Shown piece after piece: positions 36,204 to 45,675 of a stretch of DNA of 64,000 nt. This stretch comes from Sphingobium sp. V4 (GTDB lineage: Bacteria; Pseudomonadota; Alphaproteobacteria; Sphingomonadales; Sphingomonadaceae). The notes beneath the pieces were generated by a model. It did no database searches and was not told the DNA's origin. It saw only the letters and a program-made list of their open reading frames with translations. The stretch is from the NCBI RefSeq assembly GCF_029590555.1, contig NZ_CP081001.1, forward strand, positions 682,001 through 746,000, written 5' to 3'. Made by a program: the position numbers and the translations under genes. Numbering within the stretch: the stretch's first letter is position 1; every line of letters starts with the position of its first letter.

Positions 36204-36545
36204 TGTGCTTCAAAATCCTGATGATCTGCCTTTACGAGTTGCTGGACCTTCTGCAAGGCGAAGCTATGGCAGTGCCGCTATTGGCCGATTTTGCGACGGC
36301 GGCTGGCTGGCCGGTAAAAGCAGATAGCTGTCCATCTGGTTGTGGCATGGATATTGATAGCAAGTGGCCATTAGCTGTCGGTCGGCCGCCGCGCGTATAT
36401 CGCCAGGTGATTTTCACCGTCCAGTGTCAGATATTGCCACTTGCCTCACTGAAAGCAGACAGTCGCCTCGCCACCCATTTCCGTCACTGCGAGCCGCCAG
36501 TTTCCCGACCCTTTCGCCCTTCCCTTCGAACGAACGGGATGGTCT
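36204..36545. other. Gene-free stretch upstream of rlmJ
   Basis: These 342 bases contain only short frames without protein character (the longest, on the minus strand, is 61 codons and Ser/Pro-rich). Composition is mixed. A phrase TGAAAGCAGACAGTCG at 36449-36464 resembles TGAAAGCGACCAATTGCAGACG near 34732, perhaps debris of a shared repeat. CCTTCGAACGAACGGG near 36522-36537 is of the REP wording seen elsewhere. I see no RNA gene or terminator. Confidence 0.5.
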
Positions 36546-37475
36546 TCAGGCCGCTTCCGGCAGCCGGCAACTCGTTGCCGCCGCGTCGCGCAATATGCCC
36601 GCCAGCATGTGAAATTCCTTCTCCCGCGGGCTGTTCTTCCGCCATACCAGCGCGATGTCGCGCGAAGACCGCTCCGATTTCAGCGGCCGGGCGGCGATGC
36701 GCGTATGCTCCAATATGCCGCCGGCGATTGCCATTTCCGGGATCATCGTCACGCCTAGCCCATTGTCTACCATCTGGATCAGCGTGTGGAGCGAAGTGCC
36801 CATCATCGTCGCGCTGGCACGCAGGTCCGGTCGGTTGCACGCCGCCAGCGCATGATCCTTCAGGCAGTGGCCATCCTCCAGCAGCAGCAGCTTGCTCTCA
36901 TCGATCATGTTGGGGCCGATCCAGTCGGGTGGATTGGTCGGGTCGTCATGCGGGAAGGCGACATAGAGCCGGTCCTGGAACAATATCTCGCTGTCCAGTT
37001 CGCCCATGGGGAAGGGCAGGGCCAGCAGCACGCAGTCGACATTGCCGTGGCGGAGCGATTCGATCGCCGCCTGCGTCGTTTCCTCGCGCAGATAGAGTTT
37101 GAGTTCGGGCCGTTCCCCGCGCAGCCTGGGCAGCAGCCGCGGCAGCAGGAAGGGGGCGATGGTCGGGATCACGCTCATCCGCAATTCGCCGGTCAGCGGC
37201 TTGCCGGAGGCTTCGGCGATCGCGGTCAGTTCCTCCGCCTCGCGCAGGACACGGTGCGCCTTTTCCACGATCCGGTCGCCCAGCGCGGTGAAACGCACCA
37301 CGCGGCGGGTGCGCTCGACCAGCGTGACACCGATCAGCGACTCCAATTCACGGATGCCGGCCGACAACGTCGACTGGGTGACGAAACAACTGTCAGCGGC
37401 CTTGCCGAAATGGCCCTGCTCCTTGAGCGCTACCAGATATTGCAGCTGTTTCAGCGTGGGCAGGTAACTGGACAT
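36546..37475 (-). CDS. oxyR: Hydrogen peroxide-sensing LysR regulator OxyR
   Basis: LysR-type activator of 309 residues. The N-terminal helix-turn-helix is LKQLQYLVALKEQGHFGKAA with FVTQSTLSAGIRELE. The redox pair of OxyR is present with correct spacing: Cys204 and Cys213 in EDGHCLKDHALAAC (nine residues apart). ATG 37475 follows a TSUP transporter gene by 39 bases on the same strand. Its targets here are unknown, though a glutathione peroxidase lies far left in the window. Confidence 0.95.
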   Translation of the reverse strand: MSSYLPTLKQLQYLVALKEQGHFGKAADSCFVTQSTLSAGIRELESLIGVTLVERTRRVVRFTALGDRIVEKAHRVLREAEELTAIAEASGKPLTGELRMSVIPTIAPFLLPRLLPRLRGERPELKLYLREETTQAAIESLRHGNVDCVLLALPFPMGELDSEILFQDRLYVAFPHDDPTNPPDWIGPNMIDESKLLLLEDGHCLKDHALAACNRPDLRASATMMGTSLHTLIQMVDNGLGVTMIPEMAIAGGILEHTRIAARPLKSERSSRDIALVWRKNSPREKEFHMLAGILRDAAATSCRLPEAA

Positions 37476-37514
37476 TTATCGGCTTCCTCGATCAGAAAGC
37501 CGGATATAAGCGCA

Positions 37515-38288
37515 TTATCCGATATATCCAAGATATTTGGCGACGCCGAACAGCGACGTGATCGTCAGGATGATGCCGACCGCCGTGAAGAGGACGCGGG
37601 GCGAGACGCGCCGGGCGAGCATCGCGCCGAAGGGCGCGGCGACGACGCCGCCAATCAGCAGGCCGACCGTGTAGGTGGTGAAGGTTTCCCAGCCCAGATG
37701 GAACAGGAAGGTCAGGCTGATCGAGGTGGTCAGGATGAACTCCACCGTGTTGACTGTGCCGATCGTATGGCGCGGGCTGGACCCCTGGAGCAGCAGGTTG
37801 GACGTCACGATCGGTCCCCAGCCGCCACCGCCGGTGGCATCCATGAAGCCGCCCACGAGGCCCAGCGGCGTCACCCATTTGGGATCGCGCGGCTTGGGCG
37901 GCAGGTGGAAGCCCCGCCAGATGAGATAGACGCCGATCGCGGCGAGATAGAATTGGACGAAGGGCTTGATGACCGATCCGTCGATGTTCGACAGCAGATA
38001 GGCGCCCGCGACGCCGCCGATCACGCCGGGAATGATGAGCCGGGCAAACAGCTTCCAGTCGACATTGCGGTGCAGGATATGGCTGACCGCCGACACGCCG
38101 GTAGTGAAGGTTTCGGCGGCATGGACGCTGGCGGACGCGCGGCTGGGCGGCACGCCGAGCGCCAGCAGCAGCGTGCTGGAAATAACTCCATAGGCCATGC
38201 CGAGTGCGCCGTCGATCATCTGGGCGCCGAAACCAATCAGGATGAAGGGCAGAATGTCGCCGAAATTGGCGATGAAGGCGTCAATCAT
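37515..38288 (-). CDS. TSUP (TauE/SafE) family sulfur-anion transporter
   Basis: Membrane protein of 257 residues with about eight helices; GFGAQMIDGALGMAYGVIS and GLVGGFMDATGGGGWGPIVTSNLL are the two repeat motifs of the TauE/SafE family, which moves sulfite, thiosulfate or organosulfonates. I choose ATG 38288, which has AAAGGA seven bases upstream, over the more distant frame opening. It is divergent from cysE and upstream of oxyR, so sulfur import linked to cysteine synthesis is plausible. Confidence 0.9.
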   Translation of the reverse strand: MIDAFIANFGDILPFILIGFGAQMIDGALGMAYGVISSTLLLALGVPPSRASASVHAAETFTTGVSAVSHILHRNVDWKLFARLIIPGVIGGVAGAYLLSNIDGSVIKPFVQFYLAAIGVYLIWRGFHLPPKPRDPKWVTPLGLVGGFMDATGGGGWGPIVTSNLLLQGSSPRHTIGTVNTVEFILTTSISLTFLFHLGWETFTTYTVGLLIGGVVAAPFGAMLARRVSPRVLFTAVGIILTITSLFGVAKYLGYIG

Positions 38289-38465
38289 CCGTCGTCCTTT
38301 GGTTTGATTGTCTACCTCATTGATAGGCATATATCATATTGCAAAGCAAGTTTCCCTTTATAACCCGAAAGCGGCATTTCGCCGCATCGGCCTGCTGCTC
38401 TGGAAAAAATCCGGGCATGGCCTTATGTAGGACGCGGTCAGGGAAGAATTTTCAGGGACGCGGAC

Positions 38466-39179
38466 ATGCTGCGCAATCTTGTCGCTTATCTCGATTCGGT
38501 GAAGGCGCGCGATCCCGCGCCCCGGTCCCGCGCGGAAATCCTGCTCTATCCCGGCGTATGGTCGCTGGCTTTCCACCGCGTCGCGCACCGCCTGTACGGC
38601 GCCCGCCTCTTCTTTCTGGCACGCGCGGTGAACCATCTGTCGCGCTTCCTGACCGGCAACGACATTCATCCCGGCGCGAAGATCGGCAAGCGCTTCTTCA
38701 TCGACCATGGCTTCACCGTGATCGGGGAGACAGCCGAGATCGGCAATGACGTGACCCTCTACCAGAATGTCACGCTGGGCGGCACGGACCCCGCCAACGG
38801 CATCGCCGGCAAGCGGCATCCGACGCTGAGCGACGGCGTGATCGTCGGGTCGGGCGCGCAGGTGCTGGGGCCGGTGCAGGTCGGCGCGCGTGCGCGGGTC
38901 GGCGCCAATGCGGTCGTGACCAAGGACGTGCCCGAAGGGGCCACGATGGTCGGCATTCCGGCGCGGCAGATGCTGGTCGACGTCACCGCCTATCAGCGTG
39001 ACTTCATGCCCTATGGCACGCCCTGTTCGGACTGCTTCGACCCGGAAAAGCAGAAGCTGGAAATGCTCCAGTGCGAGGTAGAGCAGTTGCAGAAGCGGAT
39101 CGCCGAACTGGTGGCCGAGCGGCAGCAGCCGGACGTTCCCGAACCCGGCGTGCTGTTCAGGGAGCGTGGCCGGGCCTGA
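38466..39179 (+). CDS. cysE: Serine O-acetyltransferase (EpsC/CysE short form)
   Basis: Left-handed beta-helix acetyltransferase of 237 residues giving O-acetylserine for cysteine synthesis. Seen: IHPGAKIGKRFFIDHGFTVI, hexapeptide repeats, TLGGTDPANGIAGKRHP and VGIPARQ. A C-terminal coiled coil (KQKLEMLQCEVEQLQKRIAE) follows a Cys pair PCSDCFD. An AGGGA ribosome site is eleven bases upstream. It shares a 177-base divergent region with the TSUP gene. Confidence 0.95.
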   Translation: MLRNLVAYLDSVKARDPAPRSRAEILLYPGVWSLAFHRVAHRLYGARLFFLARAVNHLSRFLTGNDIHPGAKIGKRFFIDHGFTVIGETAEIGNDVTLYQNVTLGGTDPANGIAGKRHPTLSDGVIVGSGAQVLGPVQVGARARVGANAVVTKDVPEGATMVGIPARQMLVDVTAYQRDFMPYGTPCSDCFDPEKQKLEMLQCEVEQLQKRIAELVAERQQPDVPEPGVLFRERGRA

Positions 39180-39517
39180 TGACCAATGTGACGCCGTTCC
39201 CTGCGGCTTCGCCCGGACAGGTGGGCTTCGACCGGCTGGAACTGCAGCGTATCATGGATCTTTATGGCCGGATGGTGTCGGCCGGTCACTGGCGCGACTA
39301 TGCCATGGACATGGGGCGGGAGGCGGCGATCTTCAGCGCTTTCCGCCGCTCCGCCGAGCGCCCCGAATATCGCATCGAGAAACGCCCCGCGCTGCGCCAT
39401 CGCCAGGGCATGTGGGCGCTGGTCGGCGAGGGCGGCCATATCCTGAAGCGCGGGCAGGATCTCCAGAATGTGCTGGCCCCGGTCGAACGCAAGCTGCTGA
39501 GGATCGTCGAGGATTGA
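39179..39517 (+). CDS. DUF2794 family protein
   Basis: Small alphaproteobacterial protein of 112 residues: RLELQRIMDLYGRMVSAGHW, YAMDMGREAAIFSAFRRSAE, RPEYRIEKRPALRHRQGMW and GGHILKRGQDLQNVLAPVER. Function unknown. The ATG overlaps the cysE stop (TGATG), so it is translated with cysE, a pairing that hints at a link to cysteine metabolism but is not proof. Confidence 0.9.
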   Translation: MTNVTPFPAASPGQVGFDRLELQRIMDLYGRMVSAGHWRDYAMDMGREAAIFSAFRRSAERPEYRIEKRPALRHRQGMWALVGEGGHILKRGQDLQNVLAPVERKLLRIVED

Positions 39518-39565
39518 CGCCGGTTTAGGAAAGACGGCGCGATGCCCGCTTGATAGAGCCGGGTG

Positions 39566-39895
39566 ATGACCTCTGCCCTTGTCTATGTCGTCGCCGCCCT
39601 TGCGGAAATTGCCGGATGCTTCGCCTTCTGGGCGTGGCTGCGGTCGGGCCGGTCCGCGCTGTTGCTGATCCCCGGCTCCGCCTCGCTCATGCTGTTCGCC
39701 TGGCTGCTGACGCTGGTCGACATGTCGCAGGCCGGGCGCGCCTATGCGGCCTATGGCGGCGTCTACATCCTGTCGGCCTTGATGTGGCTCTGGCTGGTGG
39801 AGGGCGTGCGGCCAGACCGTTGGGACGTCGCGGGCGTGGCCCTGTGCCTGATCGGCGCGGCGGTGATCTTCCTCGCCCCGCACCGCACCGGATAG
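39566..39895 (+). CDS. UPF0060 (YnfA) small membrane protein
   Basis: Four-helix inner-membrane protein of 109 residues related to small multidrug resistance transporters: [40 protein letters not shown] and a last helix [14 protein letters not shown]. The conserved Glu in helix 1 (LAEIAG) is present. I take ATG 39566 (GTG at 39563 is also possible). The 98-base spacer to the convergent dehydrogenase has GCGTTTTC (39936-39943) opposite GAAAACGC (39971-39978), a weak potential hairpin. Confidence 0.93.
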   Translation: MTSALVYVVAALAEIAGCFAFWAWLRSGRSALLLIPGSASLMLFAWLLTLVDMSQAGRAYAAYGGVYILSALMWLWLVEGVRPDRWDVAGVALCLIGAAVIFLAPHRTG

Positions 39896-39993
39896 GGCGA
39901 AGCGGGTGACCCTGGTCGAGCCGCCCGCCCTCGACGCGTTTTCAGGGCAAGTGCAATCGCTGCCGAGCCGGAAAACGCCTCAGACCGGCCAAG

Positions 39994-41046
39994 TCACGCC
40001 GCCAGCGTGGCGTTGTCGATTACGAAGCGATATTTGACGTCGCTCTTCTGCATCCGCGCATAGGCGGTCTCGATCTCCTGGATCGCGATCATCTCGATCT
40101 CGGCCGTGATGCCCTTCTCCGCGCAGAAATCGAGCATCTCCTGCGTCTCGGCGATGCCGCCGATCAGCGACCCGGCGATCGTCCGGCGCTTGAAGATCAG
40201 CGCCGCGACATTGGGGGAGGGGTGTGCATGTTCCGGCACGCCCACCAGCGTCATCGTGCCATCCCGCTTCAGAAGCGCGGTGAAGTTGTCGAGATCATGG
40301 CTGGCGGCGACCGTGTTCAGGATGAAGTCGAAGCTGTTGGCATGAACGGCCATCTCCTCCGCATTGCGTGACACCACGACGTCGTCCGCGCCCAGTTCCA
40401 GCGCGTCCTGGCGCTTGGAATCGGACGTGGTGAAGGCTACGACATGCGCGCCCAGGGCATGGGCCAGCTTGATGCCCATATGGCCAAGCCCGCCGATGCC
40501 GACGATGCCGACCTTCTGCCCCGGCCCGACCTTCCAGTGGCGCAGCGGCGACCATGTGGTGATGCCCGCGCACAGCAGGGGCGCGACCGCGGCAAGCTGC
40601 TCTGGCGCATGGCTGATCTTCAGGACGAAATCGTCCTTGACCGTGATGCTCTGCGAATAGCCGCCCAGCGTATGGCCGGGCGCATCGGCGGTCGGGCCAT
40701 TATAGGTGCCGACGAAACCCTTTTCGCAATATTGCTCCAGCCCTTCGTCGCAGGCCGAACAATGCTGGCAGCTATCGACCATGCAGCCGACCCCGACCGT
40801 GTCGCCGACCTTGAACTTCGACACATGGTCGCCAACGGCGGTGACATGGCCGACGATCTCGTGACCAGGAATGCAGGGATAGCGGGTGCCGTCCCATTCG
40901 GAGCGGACCTGATGCAGGTCCGAATGGCAAACGCCGCAATAGGCGATGGCGATCTGCACATCATGCGCGCCGACCGCGCGCCTTTCGATGTCGATCGCTT
41001 CCAGGGGTTTATCGGCCGCATAGGCACCATAGGCTTTCACGCTCAT
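39994..41046 (-). CDS. Zinc-dependent alcohol/aldehyde dehydrogenase (YahK/AdhC-like)
   Basis: Medium-chain dehydrogenase of 350 residues. Catalytic zinc ligands are in YCGVCHSDLHQ and CIPGHEIVGHV; the structural zinc site is CQHCSACDEGLEQYC. The nucleotide fold is GIGGLGHMGIKLAHALGA. The pattern matches the NADPH-dependent cinnamyl-alcohol/aldehyde reductase group. ATG 41046 is preceded by GAGGGA. It is a single gene divergent from uvrC. Confidence 0.93.
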   Translation of the reverse strand: MSVKAYGAYAADKPLEAIDIERRAVGAHDVQIAIAYCGVCHSDLHQVRSEWDGTRYPCIPGHEIVGHVTAVGDHVSKFKVGDTVGVGCMVDSCQHCSACDEGLEQYCEKGFVGTYNGPTADAPGHTLGGYSQSITVKDDFVLKISHAPEQLAAVAPLLCAGITTWSPLRHWKVGPGQKVGIVGIGGLGHMGIKLAHALGAHVVAFTTSDSKRQDALELGADDVVVSRNAEEMAVHANSFDFILNTVAASHDLDNFTALLKRDGTMTLVGVPEHAHPSPNVAALIFKRRTIAGSLIGGIAETQEMLDFCAEKGITAEIEMIAIQEIETAYARMQKSDVKYRFVIDNATLAA

Positions 41047-41207
41047 GGAGTGTCCCTCTTTTGAATGATTTGGAGATGCCAGCGAGGCTCGCGGCAATGG
41101 GGGTGGAAAGTCCGCATCTTTTTGTACGGTGCGGTATAGATAGGGTCGGGAATGGGTCGATCAACCCGGCCATTGCGAAAGAAGCCGGGTGCGCTATCTC
41201 AGGCGCC

Positions 41208-43121
41208 ATGTCCGGCCCCCAATCCCCCGACCGTTTCAACGAAGACAAGGCGAGCTTCACCGTCACCGGCAGCCAGCCGGACATCGACGCCGGGGTGGAG
41301 GCGATCCGCACCACGCTCAAGACGCTGCCGATCCGCCCCGGCGTCTACCGGATGCACGATGCGCGCGGCGACGTGCTCTATGTGGGGAAGGCGCGGGCGC
41401 TCAGGAACCGCGTCGCCAATTACACCCAGGTCGACCGCCTGCCGCGCCGGCTCCAGCGCATGGTCGCCCAGACGCGCAGCATGACCATCGTCACCACCAA
41501 CAGCGAGGCCGAAGCGCTGCTGCTGGAGGCGCAGCTCATCAAGCGCTACCGCCCGCCCTATAATGTCCTGCTGCGCGATGACAAAAGCTTCCCCTTCATC
41601 CTGCTGCGGGAGGATCATGCCTTCCCCCGCGTCCAGAAGCATCGTGGCGCGCGCAAATATCAGGGCCGCTATTATGGTCCCTTCGCCAGCGCCGGATCGG
41701 TGACGCGGACGATCAACGCGCTGCAAAAGCTGTTCCTGCTCCGGTCCTGCACCGACAGCTTCTTCGCCAACCGCTCGCGGCCCTGCCTTCTCTACCAGAT
41801 CAAGCGCTGCTCCGCGCCCTGCGTCGATCGCATCGACGCGGCGGGTTATGCCGAACTGGTCAGGGACGCGCAGGATTTCCTCGGCGGCAAGTCGACCGCC
41901 GTGCAGAAGAAGCTGGGCGCCGCCATGGAGCAGGCGGCGGAATCGCTGGATTTCGAGCAGGCGGCGGTGATCCGCGACCGGCTCAAGGCGCTGACCTTCA
42001 TTCAGGGGTCACAGGCGATCAATGCCGAAGGGCTGGGCGACGCCGACATTTTCGCGCTGGCGGAAAAGGGCGGGGCGATGTGCATCCAGGCCTTCTTCAT
42101 TCGCGGCGGCCAGAATTGGGGGCACCGCAGCTTCTTCCCGGTCCATACCGCCGATGTCGCGACGGAGGAGGTGCTGGAAAGCTTCATGGCGCAATTCTAT
42201 GAGGAAGTGCCGCCACCGCGACTGATCCTGACCGATCGCCAGCCCGCCGAGTGCGAACTGATGGCGCAGGCGCTGGCCGAGCGGGCGGGCGGCAAGGTGC
42301 GGATCGAGGTGCCCCAGCGCGGCGAGCGCACCCGCCTTATCAAGCAGGCGCAGCGCAACGCGGTGGAAGCGCTCGACCGCCGGCTCGCCGAAACCACCAG
42401 CCAGGGCCGCATACTCGACGAGATGGTCGAGGCGTTCGGGCTGGACGGCGTGCCCGACCGCATCGAAATCTACGACAACAGCCATATCCAGGGCGCGCAC
42501 GCGCTGGGCGCGATGGTGGTTGCGGGGCCGGAGGGCTTCCGCAAATCCGCCTATCGCAAGTTCAATATGAAAGACCCGGCCATCTCGAACGACGATTTCG
42601 CGATGATGCGCGAAATGTTCGAGCGGCGCTTCGGGCGCGCGCAGAAGGAAGACCCGGATCGCGACAGCGGCGAATGGCCCGACCTGGTGCTGATCGACGG
42701 CGGCAAGGGCCAGCTATCGGCCGCCCGCACCATGCTGGAGGAAATGGGGATAGAGGATGTCTGCATGATCGGCGTCGCCAAGGGGCCGCATCATGGCCGC
42801 GAGGGGCGGGAGATATTCCACCTGATGGACGGCCGCGAAATCACCTTCCCGCTCAACCATCCCGTCCTCTTCTACCTCCAGCGCCTGCGCGACGAAGCCC
42901 ACCGCTTCGCCATCGGCGCCCACCGCGCCAAGCGCAGCAAGGCGATCACCGTAAGTTCGCTGGACGAAGTCCCCGGCATCGGCCCCGCCCGGAAAAAGGC
43001 GCTGTTGATGCATTTCGGGACCGCCCGCGCGGTGCGCGACGCCGCCCTGGAAGACCTGCAACGCGCGCCCGGCGTCTCGAAGGCCGTGGCGCAACAGGTC
43101 TATGATTATTTCCATGGGTGA
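41208..43121 (+). CDS. uvrC: Excinuclease ABC subunit C
   Basis: Nucleotide-excision repair nuclease of 637 residues. GIY-YIG domain (PGVYRMHDARGDVLYVGKA), Cys-rich PCLLYQIKRCSAPC, UVR motif (AAESLDFEQAAVIRDRLKAL), RNase H-like nuclease (IEIYDNSHIQGAHALGAMVV) and C-terminal helix-hairpin-helix (DEVPGIGPARKKALLMHFG). I take ATG 41208 (MSGPQSPDRFNED); the open frame upstream from 41061 is not family-like. Confidence 0.96.
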   Translation: MSGPQSPDRFNEDKASFTVTGSQPDIDAGVEAIRTTLKTLPIRPGVYRMHDARGDVLYVGKARALRNRVANYTQVDRLPRRLQRMVAQTRSMTIVTTNSEAEALLLEAQLIKRYRPPYNVLLRDDKSFPFILLREDHAFPRVQKHRGARKYQGRYYGPFASAGSVTRTINALQKLFLLRSCTDSFFANRSRPCLLYQIKRCSAPCVDRIDAAGYAELVRDAQDFLGGKSTAVQKKLGAAMEQAAESLDFEQAAVIRDRLKALTFIQGSQAINAEGLGDADIFALAEKGGAMCIQAFFIRGGQNWGHRSFFPVHTADVATEEVLESFMAQFYEEVPPPRLILTDRQPAECELMAQALAERAGGKVRIEVPQRGERTRLIKQAQRNAVEALDRRLAETTSQGRILDEMVEAFGLDGVPDRIEIYDNSHIQGAHALGAMVVAGPEGFRKSAYRKFNMKDPAISNDDFAMMREMFERRFGRAQKEDPDRDSGEWPDLVLIDGGKGQLSAARTMLEEMGIEDVCMIGVAKGPHHGREGREIFHLMDGREITFPLNHPVLFYLQRLRDEAHRFAIGAHRAKRSKAITVSSLDEVPGIGPARKKALLMHFGTARAVRDAALEDLQRAPGVSKAVAQQVYDYFHG

Positions 43122-43177
43122 TCGAAGGTCAGCCTGACACGCATGAAAGCGGGTTCGTTACGGCTAAGGACCTATTA

Positions 43178-44857
43178 ATGCTTTTCTGTCAGCTTCATGG
43201 TCGCATCTTGAGCTGGACGGGACTGGCGATCATGAGGTGGGACGAAGCTACGCATATTTTCCGGCGCGCTCGCCTTGGGGATCGCTTGCGGCTCCATACG
43301 CTGCGCAGCCCCGACACAAGCGGCGTCCTGCCCGATGCGGATGATTCGCTGCGTGCCATGCGGCGGGCGGGCGCGCGGATGCTGGTGCTGCTGTTCTGGC
43401 TGAACATTGCTGTCCTAGGTCTGGTAGCGATGGGACGGGATGTTGCCGACGCCTTTGCTGCGCCGCTCGTCGCCGCGCTCCTCGCGCTGATCCCGACCGC
43501 AATGGTCCTGCGCGGCGACGTATCGCCATCCGCCCGGATGACCCTGGCGCTTACGGCGATGGCTTTCCCCGCGCTCCACGTCTTCCTGCTGCGTGGCCAT
43601 ATCTGGCAGATGGACCTGCATATGGCGTTCTTCGCGGCGCTGGCGATGTTGACGGCGCTGCTCGATCGTCGCGCCCTGCTGGTTGCAGCCGGCGCCACCG
43701 CGGTACATCATCTGGCGCTTGCCTATCTGCAACCAGGCTGGGTTTTTGCCGACGCTGGAAATCTGCCCCGCGTATTCCTCCATGCGCTGATCCTTCTTTT
43801 ACAGACGGTGATGCTGCTTTGGATCATCGATCAGTTGACCCAATTGATCCGAGCGCAGGCGCAGGCCCGGATTGTCAGTGAGCAATTGCGGGGTGAAGCG
43901 GATGACGCCAAGGGCCGCGCCGAAGAGGCGCTGGCGGCGCTCGAGAAGGCACAGATTGCAGCCGATCGGCAGCGGGCCGTGGAGGAGACGGCGCGACGCG
44001 CGGAGGAAGCGGCCGAACGCCGACGGCTGGTTGCCGACGCGCTGGAGGCGCGGCTGGGCGCCGTCGTCGGCGACCTCGGTCAATTGTCGCGTCAGCTCTC
44101 CACCAGCAAGCAATGGCTTTTCAGACTGCTCGACCGCACCACCAGCCAGTCGGCGGAACTGCGTGCTGCCCATGCCAGGGCCGAAGGGGACGTCCGTGCA
44201 GTGGCGCACGACACAGAACGGCTCGCAGCGTCGATCAACCATGTCGGAAGCAGCGCCGCCCGCACGCGGGAGAGCGCGCACGGCGGTGCCGTGGCGGCGC
44301 GCGCGCTCAATCCCGAAGTGAAGGCGCTTTCGACCACTGTCGACGCTGCCAGTTCGATCGTCGCGCTGATTTCGTCCATCGCCGCGCAAAGCCGTACCCT
44401 GTCTTTCAACGCCGGCATCGAAGCAACCCGCAGCAACGCCGACACGCGTGGCTTTGCCGTGGTCGCGTCGGAAATGAAGAGCCTGGCGTCCCAGACGGCG
44501 CAGGCGACCCGTCAGATCGACGCCTATCTCGAGGATATCAGGCAAGCGGCGCGCAGCGTATCGGAGGCGATCGACATCGCCGCCAGATCGGCCGAAACAG
44601 CGGATGCCTCCGCCGCTACCATCGCCGATCAGGTCGCCGAGCAGATTCGCGCGACCAGCGAAATCGCCGCTGCGACCGAGGAAATGGCGCGGCATATCGC
44701 CGACGCGGCGGCGCAGGCCGAAGCGCTGAGCGGCGCGTTGACGGAGGCGCATGACGCGATGGGCCGGACCGATACGGCTGCCGGCGCCCTGTCCAGCCGT
44801 TCCGTGGAATTGCAGGACACTGTGCGCAAGGTCTTGCAGGAACTGCGTGCCGCGTGA
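43178..44857 (+). CDS. Methyl-accepting chemotaxis protein with multi-helix membrane sensor
   Basis: Chemoreceptor-type protein of 559 residues. The N-terminal half has about six membrane helices and no large periplasmic domain; helix-border histidines appear in HVFLLRGHIWQMDLHMAFF and TAVHHLALAYLQPG. A long Ala/Glu/Arg-rich coiled coil follows, then the signalling tip NAGIEATRSNADTRGFAVVA and VASEMKSLASQTAQATRQID. The tip differs from the usual AGEAGRGF run. No HAMP domain is evident. Start at ATG 43178 has AAGGA seven bases upstream; GTG 43118 and ATG 43232 are alternatives. No che genes are nearby. Confidence 0.85.
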   Translation: MLFCQLHGRILSWTGLAIMRWDEATHIFRRARLGDRLRLHTLRSPDTSGVLPDADDSLRAMRRAGARMLVLLFWLNIAVLGLVAMGRDVADAFAAPLVAALLALIPTAMVLRGDVSPSARMTLALTAMAFPALHVFLLRGHIWQMDLHMAFFAALAMLTALLDRRALLVAAGATAVHHLALAYLQPGWVFADAGNLPRVFLHALILLLQTVMLLWIIDQLTQLIRAQAQARIVSEQLRGEADDAKGRAEEALAALEKAQIAADRQRAVEETARRAEEAAERRRLVADALEARLGAVVGDLGQLSRQLSTSKQWLFRLLDRTTSQSAELRAAHARAEGDVRAVAHDTERLAASINHVGSSAARTRESAHGGAVAARALNPEVKALSTTVDAASSIVALISSIAAQSRTLSFNAGIEATRSNADTRGFAVVASEMKSLASQTAQATRQIDAYLEDIRQAARSVSEAIDIAARSAETADASAATIADQVAEQIRATSEIAAATEEMARHIADAAAQAEALSGALTEAHDAMGRTDTAAGALSSRSVELQDTVRKVLQELRAA

Positions 44858-44912
44858 CTCGCTGGTGAGGCTAGTCGGCGCGAAAGCATCTCGCTAAGCC
44901 GATGGCGTGGCC

Positions 44913-45653
44913 ATGCTCAACACCTCCGCCCTTGTCTGTGCCGTGCGGCATCATGGCGAGCATGGCGCGATCGCGCGGTTGCTGACGCCCGATCATGGCC
45001 TGATGCCGGGCTATGTGCGCGGGGGCCGGTCGCGCGCGATGCGGCCGGTATTGCTGCCGGGCAATGTGGTGAAGGCGGAATTTCGCGCCCGCACCGAAGA
45101 ACAACTGGCCGGGCTGACCGTCGAACTGGAGCATAGCCGCGCGCCGCTCCATGCCGAGCCGCTCCCCGCCGCGGCGATCGACTGGAGTTGCGCACTGACT
45201 GCCGCGACCCTGCCCGAAATGACGCCCTATCCCGCGCTTTTCCAGGCGCTGGAGGGCGTGCTGGGCGCGATCGAGGCGGCGCCGGCGGCGCGGGGCTGGG
45301 CGGTGGCGCTGGTGCGCTACGAATTGCTGCTGCTCGCCGAACTGGGCTTTGGTCTCGACCTCACCCGCTGCGCAGCGCTGGGCGATGCGGAGGATCTGGC
45401 GTTCGTCAGTCCGCGCAGCGCGGCGGCGGTCAGCCGGGCGGCGGCAGTCGGCTATGAAAGCCGGCTGCTGCCGCTGCCGCCCTTCCTGCTGGCGGGCGGC
45501 CCGCATGAGTCCGGGGGCGACTGGACGCAGATAGTGGACGGGCTGCGCCTCACCGGCTTCTTCCTGGAGCGGTCGGTGCTGACCGACCGGCGCGCCGATG
45601 TGCTGGCCGCGCGGGAAAGACTGGTCGAACGGCTCAAAAGGGCGGTTGCGTGA
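44913..45653 (+). CDS. recO: DNA repair protein RecO
   Basis: Recombination mediator of 246 residues that helps load RecA in the RecFOR pathway. N-terminal OB fold: [21 protein letters not shown], then [22 protein letters not shown]; the C-terminal helical part has [19 protein letters not shown] and [17 protein letters not shown] 44913 chosen over GTG 44907. It precedes leuB on the same strand by 63 bases. Confidence 0.93.
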   Translation: MLNTSALVCAVRHHGEHGAIARLLTPDHGLMPGYVRGGRSRAMRPVLLPGNVVKAEFRARTEEQLAGLTVELEHSRAPLHAEPLPAAAIDWSCALTAATLPEMTPYPALFQALEGVLGAIEAAPAARGWAVALVRYELLLLAELGFGLDLTRCAALGDAEDLAFVSPRSAAAVSRAAAVGYESRLLPLPPFLLAGGPHESGGDWTQIVDGLRLTGFFLERSVLTDRRADVLAARERLVERLKRAVA

Positions 45654-45675
45654 AACCTTCTGTCTTCATAAGGGC

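Noticed and set aside
36232..36417. Minus-strand 61-codon frame upstream of rlmJ
   Set aside because: No ribosome site, Ser/Pro-rich end and no recognisable domain; treated as non-coding.
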